A stretch of 64,000 nucleotides of DNA, from the NCBI RefSeq assembly GCF_002886255.1, contig NZ_KZ614149.1, forward strand, positions 2,976,001 to 3,040,000. The letters are read 5' to 3'. The notes beneath the pieces are model-generated. The model made no database searches. It was not told where the DNA came from and was given only the letters and a program-made list of their open reading frames with translations. This stretch comes from Alteribacillus bidgolensis (GTDB taxonomy: Bacteria; Bacillota; Bacilli; Bacillales; Marinococcaceae). Both the position numbers and the translations under genes were made by a program. This document shows positions 34,036-42,410 of this stretch, in pieces. Position 1 is the first letter of the stretch; each line of letters opens with the position of its first letter.

Positions 34036-34857
34036 TTACAGTAAGCGCTGAATATGCAAAGCAATATACCCCACCTCAGATGGTGGAAAATCAATATGAT
34101 AGGTTTCTTTTAGAAAGGCTGCTGCAGCCTCAGAACATTGATAAGCCTTTTGATATTTTTCTTTAATAAGAGCCAGCATGTCCTCATCTATTGGCTCAAA
34201 CGGTTGTTCCTGCTCGAGACGATGGAGGGCAAAACGTATATGTGTCACTAACCTTTGATAATTAATACTGGATTCTTCAATCGTTATGCCTGCAAATGTT
34301 TCTACTTGCTCAATAAAATCACGCAAGATGGTCGCCGTTTCCAAGGCCTCGCTCATGGATGGACTATCCATTTTCGCTGTATGGACGTGAAGCGCAATAT
34401 GCGCAACTTCATCGAGAGGAATATCAATCCCAAGATCTTTTTTTAATTCTTCCTTTGCCCAGAGGCCAACTTCAAATTCTTTTTTATAGAGGAATTTAAT
34501 TTCGTTGGTTAGTTTATTTTGGATGGCAAACCCTTGTTCAAGCCTTTCTAACGCGAAAGAAAGATGATCGGTTAAGGCAATGTGAATATGATCATTGAGT
34601 GGCGCCTTTAAGTGTCCTTCTGCATAACTAATAATTCGTTCTGCCATGTCTACATGTTTTTCCGGCAGCGTAGCTAACAATTGCTGAAACTTTTCCGAAG
34701 ACTGTTTATGCAGAACAAAAATCTTTTCTATTTTATGTTTTGGGATAATATCATTTTTTCTTTTTTGAAAAGCAATACCTTTCCCCATCACAATTTTCTC
34801 TTGCGGGCCATCGATGACAACGACCGCATTATTGTTTAAGATTCTGAAAATACGCAT
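34036..34857 (-). CDS. sacT: BglG-family transcription antiterminator (SacT/LicT type)
   Basis: 273 residues. An N-terminal CAT RNA-binding domain (about 1-56; RILNNNAVVVIDGPQEKIVMGKGIAFQ) is followed by two PRD domains with paired regulatory histidines (DHIHIALTDHL, EVAHIALHVHT; THIRFALHRLE, GYIALHIQRLL). It binds the RAT element upstream of sacP and prevents termination. PTS phosphorylation inactivates it without sucrose and HPr phosphorylation activates it. GGAGG precedes the ATG. Specificity for sucrose is inferred from the adjacent sacPA genes. Confidence 0.93.
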   Translation of the reverse strand: MRIFRILNNNAVVVIDGPQEKIVMGKGIAFQKRKNDIIPKHKIEKIFVLHKQSSEKFQQLLATLPEKHVDMAERIISYAEGHLKAPLNDHIHIALTDHLSFALERLEQGFAIQNKLTNEIKFLYKKEFEVGLWAKEELKKDLGIDIPLDEVAHIALHVHTAKMDSPSMSEALETATILRDFIEQVETFAGITIEESSINYQRLVTHIRFALHRLEQEQPFEPIDEDMLALIKEKYQKAYQCSEAAAAFLKETYHIDFPPSEVGYIALHIQRLL

Positions 34858-35160
34858 ATAGTCCTCCGGTTCAATATTACTCCTATATTATCATGAACCA
34901 GCAGGCGATAAAAGGTTCAGGCAGAACGCCTGTAACTCCGCTAGTCTATGTATCGTAAATCTTTAAAAAAACTACGACAAATCAAATGCTGCTGTAATAG
35001 AGCATCAGCATACCAGCTTTATCTTAGCAGTATTTTACATTCTACATCAGGCAGATTGCAATCTATGAAATTCTGTCATTCGCTGTTTTCTCATTTTCCG
35101 ATTATGCTCAAGCTACCATGGAATAAACGAGAAGGCGCGCCATTCTCTTAGGAGAAAAAA
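34858..35160. other. Intergenic region, no recognised gene
   Basis: Divergent spacer between the antiterminator and the sigma factor. There is a small hairpin-forming TGCTGCT/AGCATCAGCA patch near 34985. An open frame at 34948-35151 lacks a ribosome site and family resemblance. Confidence 0.4.
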
Positions 35161-35673
35161 TTGAACCACTCTTTAGGCATCCCCTTTGAAGAAGTAGCCA
35201 AAGACTTTACCCCGCTAGTATTAGGAATGATCAAACGTTTAAGAATTTACAAAAACACCGAAGAATACACCCACATTGGCTTTATCGCCCTTTGGAAAGC
35301 ATATACACAATACGACCCCGACAAAGGAACCTTTTCCACCTTTGCCTATACGTATGTAAGAGGAGAAATGCTCGCACAATTACGAAAAGAAGCAAGATAC
35401 GAAGAGCGCTATGAATTAAGCGCCTTTGAACAAAACACTGAACCAGCCGCTCCCGACAGCGAAAGCATTGAGCAGGGGATGAATAGTATCTCTCCGTATT
35501 TAGAGGAATTAAGCCCGAGAGAACGCGACTGGGTGATTGAATATATCGTGTACGGAAGGGGCATTACCGAGATAGCGGAAAAACATAACGTCGCACCATC
35601 TTCGGTGAAAACGTGGCGAAAAAACGCATTAAAAAAGCTTCGTCATGTTTTCACCAAAACCAACTGTCATTAA
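35161..35673 (+). CDS. Sigma-70 family RNA polymerase sigma factor
   Basis: A 170-residue two-domain sigma factor. Region 2: QYDPDKGTFSTFAYTYVRGEML, a sequence more like SigF/SigH-type sigma factors than ECF ones. Region 4: LSPRERDWVIEYIVYGRGITEIAEKHNVAP with a helix-turn-helix, then SSVKTWRKNALKKLR. No anti-sigma gene is adjacent. It starts at TTG 35161 with AGGAG 6 nt upstream and ends before a bidirectional terminator. Similar small orphan sigma factors occur in many Bacillus; their regulons are mostly unknown. Confidence 0.85.
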   Translation: MNHSLGIPFEEVAKDFTPLVLGMIKRLRIYKNTEEYTHIGFIALWKAYTQYDPDKGTFSTFAYTYVRGEMLAQLRKEARYEERYELSAFEQNTEPAAPDSESIEQGMNSISPYLEELSPRERDWVIEYIVYGRGITEIAEKHNVAPSSVKTWRKNALKKLRHVFTKTNCH

Positions 35674-35703
35674 ATAAATGGCACCCTAGTACCAAAATAA
35701 GAT

Positions 35704-35757
35704 AAAAAACAGCGTCAAGCCTCCTATAAAGAACAGGATGATTTGACGCTGTTTATT
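35704..35757. terminator. Bidirectional terminator between the sigma factor and SGNH gene
   Basis: Perfect 12-bp stem AAACAGCGTCAA (35707-35718)/TTGACGCTGTTT (35743-35754) with A and T tracts on either side. Confidence 0.85.
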
Positions 35758-35788
35758 TACAAACTCTTATTGGAATCTAACTTTTCAT

Positions 35789-36604
35789 TTATTCCGCTGC
35801 TGATTCAGTGGTGAAGAAAGTAAAGAGATGCTCGGCCCATAGTGTGTGTCCTGCTGCGGTCGGCTGGGAGTTTTCAACAAACGTTGGAAGGGCTTCATCA
35901 TCTGTGATCGGCCAGCTTTCCCAATGGTTGATATACGTAAGATTATCACTAGCAGCTATCTCATCTTGTAATTGCTGTATGCGACTTACATAATACTCCG
36001 CTTCATACATGGGCTGTGGCGGCTGGATATAAATGGCCGCACCTGGGTTTTCATTTTCAACCGTCTCCACCATGTCATTCAAACTGTACAGGGTATCGTC
36101 GATACTGACGCTCCCATCATCATTTAAAACAAGCGGGCTGTAAATAAAAATATCCGGCTCTAACGCAGCAATTTGCTCTGCCTCTTGATTACTCATCACA
36201 TCTAACGAGGTCTGATTGCCAAAATGGACGACTTTTAATTCGATTTGATCGGTTCGATACTTCTCTTTCAAGTCTTGTACAAAGAGGGCCGGAAAACTTT
36301 CTCCTGCTTGAGCATGTACCACATCCGAACCAGCAGCCACTATGGTCAATGATTCACCTTCTCCCACCGTACTGCGCATTTGATCAGCAAAACCCTCTTC
36401 TGCTCCAGCTAACATCGTTTTCAAGGATGCTTCGGTATCCCCTTTATCCTCAGCAGCAGTGGCCTTCCCTTCACTCTCGCTCTTTGAAACGGACGAAACC
36501 GTATTGTTTACCGTATCAGCGACTTTTTGATCATAATGCCATTTACCGTACACGCTAACAGCAATAAGAAGCAACATAATAAGTCCTAAGAAAAAACGCT
36601 TCAC
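35789..36604 (-). CDS. Membrane-anchored SGNH/GDSL-type hydrolase
   Basis: 271 residues: an N-terminal membrane anchor (FFLGLIMLLLIAVSVYG), a Ser/Lys/Glu-rich linker, and an extracellular hydrolase domain. The block I serine motif is AAGSDVV (GSD for GDS), an oxyanion Gly/Asn pair is likely in VVHFGNQTS, and the catalytic His is in TAAGHTLWAEHL. Related Bacillus proteins act as polysaccharide or lipid deacylases, but the substrate here is unknown. ATG 36604 overlaps no other gene. A 20-bp palindrome 43 bp upstream suggests repression by a TetR-type protein not in the window. Confidence 0.78.
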   Translation of the reverse strand: MKRFFLGLIMLLLIAVSVYGKWHYDQKVADTVNNTVSSVSKSESEGKATAAEDKGDTEASLKTMLAGAEEGFADQMRSTVGEGESLTIVAAGSDVVHAQAGESFPALFVQDLKEKYRTDQIELKVVHFGNQTSLDVMSNQEAEQIAALEPDIFIYSPLVLNDDGSVSIDDTLYSLNDMVETVENENPGAAIYIQPPQPMYEAEYYVSRIQQLQDEIAASDNLTYINHWESWPITDDEALPTFVENSQPTAAGHTLWAEHLFTFFTTESAAE

Positions 36605-36646
36605 TTCTGACGCTCCTTTAAATCCTAGTTATATATGTAATATCGG

Positions 36647-36666
36647 TTAATCAAACGTTTGATTAA
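36647..36666. promoter_or_regulatory. Perfect 20-bp palindrome upstream of the SGNH hydrolase
   Basis: TTAATCAAACGTTTGATTAA is an exact dyad of the size and style bound by TetR/AcrR-family repressors. It lies between the SGNH gene start (36604) and the XRE gene (36837), so it could control either. Confidence 0.65.
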
Positions 36667-36836
36667 TAGATTAATAAACATTCTACAGAAATTCACCATC
36701 TGTAAAACATGCTCACTGGAGAAAAGACAACGTTCACCCTTTACGATTACCTGGAAAAATTTTTCTTATTTATTTTCCATATAATTCCAATTTGTTACCT
36801 GGAGGGCGTGTTCTCTCTTTTCCTCTTCCTAAATAA

Positions 36837-37118
36837 TTGAGGAAAAAGGGATGTGGACAGTTGTTAAACGAAGATTTATTTGCTAAAGCCTTAGGCAGAT
36901 TTTTAAGGTTAAGACGGCTAGAACAAGACCAAACCTTAGAAAAATTAGCATCCATCGCCCATATAAATGACAAAAATTTAGGAAGAATCGAGAGAGGTGA
37001 AAAAATACCCAAGGCTCATACTCTTTTTCAAATTGTCATGGCATTGAACCTGACGAACACTACATTTAATAAGATTCTAAAAGAATATGAATCTCTAAAA
37101 AAGGAAGAAAACATGTAA
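36837..37118 (+). CDS. XRE-family helix-turn-helix regulator upstream of comK
   Basis: About 85-93 residues. The HTH_3 domain is clear: LGRFLRLRRLEQDQTLEKLA, then IAHINDKNLGRIERGEKIP with the RIERGxxxP signature. The C-terminus (TTFNKILKEYESLKKEE) is helical. The start is uncertain, TTG 36837 or the TTG at 36861, which has GGGATG-type spacing. It lies 79 bp upstream of comK in the same direction, and a 16-bp dyad lies between them, suggesting a local regulator of comK or of its own transcript. Confidence 0.8.
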   Translation: MRKKGCGQLLNEDLFAKALGRFLRLRRLEQDQTLEKLASIAHINDKNLGRIERGEKIPKAHTLFQIVMALNLTNTTFNKILKEYESLKKEENM

Positions 37119-37154
37119 CCTCTATTTCCCCGCTTCCCCCAACCCCCCTATCCC

Positions 37155-37170
37155 ATTCACTTGAGTGAAT
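37155..37170. promoter_or_regulatory. Dyad between the XRE gene and comK
   Basis: ATTCACT-TG-AGTGAAT: two perfect 7-bp arms, 10 nt before the comK ribosome site. A natural operator candidate for the XRE protein encoded just upstream. Confidence 0.55.
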
Positions 37171-37197
37171 GAACCCCACAAAAGGAGAGTTTTAGCT

Positions 37198-37686
37198 ATG
37201 AATGAAAAAGTTGTTAATGATTACGAAATAAATCCGAGCACGATGGCCCTCCTGTCGGCATCTCATTTGGACTATGAGGTGATTGCTTTAGAAGAGCATC
37301 AAAAGCTTTTCGTCCGGAAAACATCGATTGATCTGATTAAGTCCGCATGTTTAGATGGAGGTTCGACGTATGAAGGAAGGAGAACAGCCGTCACCCATCA
37401 AACGGGCTCCAAACAGAAAGTTCCGATTCCAGTGAACCCTCTCCATCATATCTTCGCCTTCCCAACCCACTCCCCAAGAGCCCACGAATGCAATTGGATC
37501 TTCTACCACCATGTCCATACCATCCAAGCCCATAGCTCTCCAGAGGACGCTTCGATTCAATCCATCATCACCTTTAAAAACGGCCAACAGCTTCCGATGG
37601 AAGAATCACCCTACATATTAGAAAAACAAATGCAGCGAACCGCCATGTGTATTTTGCGATTTACGAAACCTTTGCAGCATGTATAA
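37198..37686 (+). CDS. comK: Competence transcription factor ComK
   Basis: 162 residues with the ComK core: NDYEINPSTMALL at the N-terminus, SACLDGGSTYEGRRTAVTH, PIPVNPLHHIFAFPTHSPR, CNWIFYHHVH and the C-terminal LEKQMQRTAMCIL. ComK activates DNA-uptake and recombination genes by binding AT-boxes in the minor groove. AAAGGAGAG supports ATG 37198; an upstream in-frame start at 37165 lies within the dyad. A YAxTGQ-type site for MecA/ClpC degradation is not evident at the C-terminus. Confidence 0.9.
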   Translation: MNEKVVNDYEINPSTMALLSASHLDYEVIALEEHQKLFVRKTSIDLIKSACLDGGSTYEGRRTAVTHQTGSKQKVPIPVNPLHHIFAFPTHSPRAHECNWIFYHHVHTIQAHSSPEDASIQSIITFKNGQQLPMEESPYILEKQMQRTAMCILRFTKPLQHV

Positions 37687-37779
37687 AATTTAACCTTCTC
37701 CCCTGTTAAATTCTCTTTTGCTTATACTAAAACCGTGACAAACAGAATAAGCATAGTACAAAAACGTAGTCGTGCTTTA

Positions 37780-38208
37780 TCAAAGACAAGGGCGTACTAC
37801 TGAAAGTTGCCGCAGCAGGGATGGTATTGATCTTGATTATCGTTCTCTTTTTTACCTTCTCGCGATCCCCGTGGGAAGAGGCGAAGGAAACGGTGGAATT
37901 GTTTTATGAGTATGAACAGCAAGGGGATTTTGCGCAATCGTGGGAGTTGTTTCACCCGGATATGAAAGATAAGTTCTCCAAAGGGAAGGGCACTACATTC
38001 AAGACCGGGCACATGCTTTTATGAATCATTTTGATGTGACAACATTTGCCTATACAGTGAGAGATGAAAAACGTGCAGATGAACAAAAATACCAGTGAGT
38101 TAAATGAGGTGTATAAGAGGGAAATACGGTAATTTTGATATCTCTCAAGATGTCTATGTGGCTAAAGAAGAAGACGAATGGAAAGTTTTGCGGGATTACA
38201 ACAAATAA
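37780..38208 (+). pseudogene. Decayed gene for a membrane-anchored NTF2-like/lipoprotein-type protein
   Basis: Three frames carry one protein: GMVLILIIVLFFTF..SPWEEAKETVELFYEYEQQ..SWELFHPDMKDKFSKG, then IQDRAHAFMNHFDVTTFAYTV, then GKYGNFDISQDVYVAKEEDE-WKVLRDYNK-stop. At least two frameshifts separate them (near 37985 and 38090). The order (membrane anchor, WELFHPDMK, WKVLRDY) resembles small secreted NTF2-like domains. No intact start with a ribosome site. Confidence 0.7.
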
Positions 38209-38478
38209 TCATCTCTTTACGCAGAAACGTTCTCCATGGTATCCACAAAACGAATTGTTAGGCGGTATCACTCGATCGAGCCAGAGTTGTAATCTATTTA
38301 TGTGACATTTCATTTAGTATTTTTTTGTAAAGACTACAAAAATACTTTTGTATATTTTATGATTTCATCTTTCCGTTTGAATGCTTTGTAGCCAAGCTTT
38401 ATATAGCTTTACTGCACTGGTATTTGTATCGGCAACTTGAGGAAATTGAATATATAGTTCATAATGGGCGGGGTGTAT

Positions 38479-39393
38479 ATGAGCGAAGTAGAGAATTTAT
38501 TGAATGACATGGACCGACGAGCTGTCCATTTGATTGAAGAATGGAACAAAGCATGCCATCATAAACAACTTCCGATTTGTGAAGAGACCACTCAATACAG
38601 TGACCAATTGGACGATTTCGTCAATCAATTGGAGCAAATCAAGAAGAATAGGAATGTGTTTAATAATGGGATGGCACATCAGCTGGAACAAATGGCTTCC
38701 AGTTTAACGGAACAATGGAAAAGGTTATTCTCTTTAAGGGAAACGAATGAGACGAGAGATAACTCCCCAGTACCCATTGGTGGACATACGTTACCGCCAC
38801 TCCCTTATTCCTACGAAGCCCTTGAACCTTATATTGACAGAAGAATTATGAGACTTCATCACGATAAACATCATCAAAGTTATGTAGACGGGCTCAATAA
38901 AGCTGAAAAGGAAATGGAGAAAGCCAGAAGGACAAATGATTATTCACTGATTAAACATTGGGAACGAGAAGCGGCATTTAATGGAGCGGGTCATTATTTG
39001 CATACGATCTTCTGGAATGTAATGAGTCCTCAAGGTGGTGGAAAACCTAAAGGAGCCCTTTTATCCGAAATCGATCGTTGGTTTGGAAGTTTCAATCAGT
39101 TCAAGCGCCATTTTTCAGAAGCTGCGAAAAATGTGGAAGCAGTCGGATGGGCCATTCTCGTATGGGCGCCGCGATCGAACCGTCTTGAAATACTACAAGC
39201 GGAAAAACATCAAAATTTAAGCCAATGGGACGTTATTCCCCTCCTAGTTCTGGACGTTTGGGAGCATGCTTTTTATTTACAATATGAAAATAACAGAGGG
39301 AAATATGTAGATAATTGGTGGAATGTAGTCAATTGGGACGAAGTGGAAAAACGTTATAACGAAGCCAAAAAAGTAAAATGGAAACCTTTTTAA
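38479..39393 (+). CDS. Fe/Mn superoxide dismutase with N-terminal extension (SodF-like)
   Basis: 304 residues: a ~100-residue helical extension, then a complete Fe/Mn SOD domain starting HTLPPLPYSYEALEPYID. Metal ligands: His in MRLHHDKHHQSYV, His in GAGHYLHTIFW, and Asp/His in LLVLDVWEHAFYLQY. Bacillus SodF has a similar extension. It converts superoxide to H2O2. I place the start at ATG 38479, with GGGGTG upstream; the ATG at 38464 has no ribosome site. The extension's role is unknown; it may mediate localisation. Confidence 0.9.
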   Translation: MSEVENLLNDMDRRAVHLIEEWNKACHHKQLPICEETTQYSDQLDDFVNQLEQIKKNRNVFNNGMAHQLEQMASSLTEQWKRLFSLRETNETRDNSPVPIGGHTLPPLPYSYEALEPYIDRRIMRLHHDKHHQSYVDGLNKAEKEMEKARRTNDYSLIKHWEREAAFNGAGHYLHTIFWNVMSPQGGGKPKGALLSEIDRWFGSFNQFKRHFSEAAKNVEAVGWAILVWAPRSNRLEILQAEKHQNLSQWDVIPLLVLDVWEHAFYLQYENNRGKYVDNWWNVVNWDEVEKRYNEAKKVKWKPF

Positions 39394-39642
39394 TAGATAA
39401 GGTGCTGATCTACATGTCAGCACCAATCTTCATTTATAATGCAGTTTGAGGGTGTTATTGGTATTGGTTGAACTCTGATTAAAGATTTCTTTCAGTTTCT
39501 AAATATTGAGAAATGAATTGTGTTTCATACCACCTTACTAATAAACATACTGCCAAAACATACATAGATTACATGCCATATATAGTCATCTATTCCCATT
39601 CCTTCGTAAACTTTTACGTAATCAAATAAAGACTTTGCTTTT

Positions 39643-40193
39643 CTAGCGATATAGAAAAAATGCTCCCAATAGTTTGATGGATTCTCGGAGAAAAAGCCAC
39701 TGGTGTTCGTCCCAGCTGTCAGTAGTGATAGAGGGATGGTGATAAGGAACATAGGTAAGATCCACTTCATGAGGAAAGACCCGATCAAAGGCAAGCTTGC
39801 TGCGGCGCATATGATATAATTACTTGTTACAACGATTGCAGAGTCAAAGCCTTCTTCTGTTACGATATCTCGTGAAAATAAAGCATTTTCGTACGTGGAA
39901 TCCGCACGTTCTTCTATTAATATGTCGGCCCGATCGATACCATGCTCGGTTGCAATGTGCTCATTTATATTCGAGGAAGCTCCGTTTGTAAGCAAAACCG
40001 TTTCGGCATATCCATCTCTATAAAGTTCGGCTCCTTTTTCCATGCGATCACTGTTCCCGCTAAGTACAATAATGACATCTGAGGGTTTGGGGGTATCTTC
40101 ATAAAACAAATGGTCAACTATAATAGATCTTGGAAAAAAGAAAACTACTAATACGAAAAGATTCGCTGCCAAAACAACCCACGTCCGTTTCAT
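39643..40193 (-). pseudogene. YdcF/DUF218-family protein, frameshifted
   Basis: Frame 1 gives a membrane anchor (VVLAANLFVLVVFFFPRS) and the DUF218 core (DVIIVLSGNSDRMEKGAELY, VLLTNGASS, STYENA, AIVVTSNY). After SNY an extra AT in the run near 39814 breaks the frame; the right continuation HMRRSKLAFDRVF..VPYHHP..W is encoded in the next frame and ends at 39643. Without the 2-nt insertion it is a normal ~180-residue YdcF protein, thought to act in envelope metabolism. GAGGGG precedes ATG 40193. Confidence 0.75.
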
Positions 40194-40380
40194 TTCTTCC
40201 CCTCTTCCCTCTCTTTTCGAATTTATAATATGGCATGAAATCAAACTTTATTAAAATTTTAAAATTGGCAATCCTTCATTTAAACATACATGTGGATCAG
40301 AATGGAAGAGTTTTTAATGCTGTTGAACAATCACCATAATTTAGATATCCCACATAAGAGAGGCTAGCCCAAAAACGTTC

Positions 40381-40518
40381 TTATGAGACAGTATCCTTTC
40401 GACACATTTTCATTTCTTGGGCTACTTCATTAACAGCTGTTTCAACAGTTAAATGTTTATCATGTTCCGATCGCTCTATGACATGCTGCATAAGCTCTAC
40501 TAATTCCTCTTTATTCAT
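40381..40518 (-). CDS. 45-residue small protein, unknown function
   Basis: MNKEELVELMQHVIERSEHD begins a helical, charged protein ending MKMCRKDTVS. AAAGGGAG lies 7-8 nt before ATG 40518. It has one cysteine and no membrane segment. Found between the broken ydcF and cysNC genes. Size and composition fit small Bacillus regulatory or sporulation peptides, but I recognise no family. Confidence 0.55.
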   Translation of the reverse strand: MNKEELVELMQHVIERSEHDKHLTVETAVNEVAQEMKMCRKDTVS

Positions 40519-40657
40519 GTTTTCATCTCCCTTTATTCTATAGTGACTACTCCAGGTGACACAAAGGCCATAGTTAGATAATATACTCTCAGAATCATTC
40601 CTTTAAAAAATATTGTGAAAATTGTATTAAAATCCTCTGTTTCGGAGTTCATACCCC

Positions 40658-40700
40658 AAAAAATAAAGCTGCTCCCCCCTCTTTATTGGGATAGCAGCTT
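40658..40700 (-). terminator. Terminator of the EPS/cys operon
   Basis: Minus strand AAGCTGCT...AGCAGCTT with a G/C-rich inner stem and T6, 12 nt after the cysC-part stop. It closes the whole minus-strand block. Confidence 0.8.
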
Positions 40701-40711
40701 CCTTACTTCTT

Positions 40712-42409
40712 CTAATCCAAATACTCCATAATCTGCTTCACAACATAATCGGTTTCTTCTTCTAAGGAATAATTGCTTGTATCTATTTTTATCTCTGGAT
40801 TTTCTGGTGCTTCATATGGGCTCGAGATGCCTGTGAAGTTTGGAATTTCTCCAGCTCGGGCTTTTTTGTACAAGCCTTCCACGTCACGCTTTTCACATTC
40901 CTCAAGCGGCGTGCTGACGTAGATTTCAATATATTCCTCCCCGAGGATTTCTCTGCATTGTTTCGGTCACTTTCGTACAGGTAGATAAAGGATGTTAACG
41001 TAATGACACGTGCATCATTCATGAGCTTGGCTACTTCTGCAATCCGTCGGATGTTTTCGACAGGTCGCTTTCTTTGAAGCCTAAGTTTTTGTTTAATCCG
41101 TACCGGACATTATCGCCATCAAGCAGCATGGTGTGGTGACCGGTGGCTACTAAACGTTTTTCGACTTCGTTGGCAAGGGGCGATTTTCCGGAACCGGAAA
41201 GGCCGGTAAACCAAAGGGTTATTGGTTTCTGTCCTTTTTGCTGGGCACGAATGTCTTTTGTAATATCCGTCTCTTGCCATTTCACATTGGTGGAGCGGCG
41301 AAGAGAATGCTCGATGACCCCGCAAGCGGATGTCACGTTTGTAACGCGATCGCCGTATTAATGTCAATCTTATGCTTAATGGACATCACAGTACCTGGTA
41401 GGATTTTTGTTCCTACTTTAACAAGGTAGTTTCGACCTGGAACGAGCTTTGTGTCATCCATCCACAGAATTGTTGCCGTAAACATATCGGTTACTTGGAT
41501 ATTGCTTGACGTTGTTAACACCTTCCCACCAGATACGTCCACTTCACGGTCTAATTGAATGGTTACGGGCTATCCAACAATTGCGGATTCCGCTTCTTTA
41601 TCTGCCACCAAAATACTTTTCACCTTAGCTTTTTCATTACTTGGAAGCGTTGTGATCTCATCGCCAACCGAAATAGTTCCCGCTTCAATTTGACCTTGGA
41701 AGCCGCGGAATGTGTGGTTTGGACGACTTACACGCTGAACTGGAAGGATAAAGCTATCATGTTGTTCTTTTGTAACATCCACATTTTCCAAATATGGTAA
41801 TAATGGTAAACCATTATACCAAAGTGTATTTTCTGACTTTTTCGTAATATTATCCCCTTCAGTAGCAGAAACCGGAATCACTTGAACACTTTCAAGATTA
41901 AAGCCATGTGTTAATTGTGTGAAATCCTTTTTAATTTCTTCAAAACGTTTTTGGTCAAACTCGATTAAATCCATTTTGTTTACAGCTAAAACAAGGTGTT
42001 TAATCCCCATTAAAGAACATATTCTAGCATGTCATTTCGTTTGCGTAATAACACCTTTTGTTGCGTCAACGAGAATGATAGCAAGGTCTGCAAATGATGC
42101 ACCAACTGCCATGTTTCTTGTGTACTCTTCATGACCAGGAGTATCCGCAACAATAAAAGAACGGTTATCAATTGTAAAGTATCGATACGCCACATCAATC
42201 GTGATCCCTTGTTCCCGCTCTGCCATTAAACCATCAAGAAGAAGAGAATAATCAATTTCTCCTCCACGACTTCCCACTTTACTATCAAGCTCTAAAGCTT
42301 GCTCTTGGTCGGCGAATAATAGTTTTGCATCATAAAGCATATGTCCAATTAATGTTGATTTTCCGTCATCTACACTTCCACACGTTATAAATTTTAATAG
42401 ACTTTTCAT
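40712..42409 (-). pseudogene. cysNC: cysNC: bifunctional sulfate adenylyltransferase subunit 1 / APS kinase, decayed
   Basis: CysN part: GTPase P-loop CGSVDDGKSTLIG, DTPGHEEYTRN, NKMDL. CysC part: WFTGLSGSGKS, then LLDGDNVRYGLN. The linker VIEHSLRRSTNVKWQETDI runs straight on, as in CysNC fusions. Lesions on the coding strand: TGA for Arg near 42032 (before HARICSLMGIKH), TAG for Gln near 41570, an internal deletion near 41350, Pro for Thr after the APS-kinase P-loop GKS, and 1-nt deletions near 41060 and 40960. The final frame still ends in EETDYVVKQIMEYLD. It would have made APS and PAPS. Confidence 0.88.
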
Positions 42410-42410
42410 T

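Noticed and set aside
34948..35151. 67-codon plus-strand frame before the sigma factor
   Set aside because: No ribosome site and no recognisable domain.
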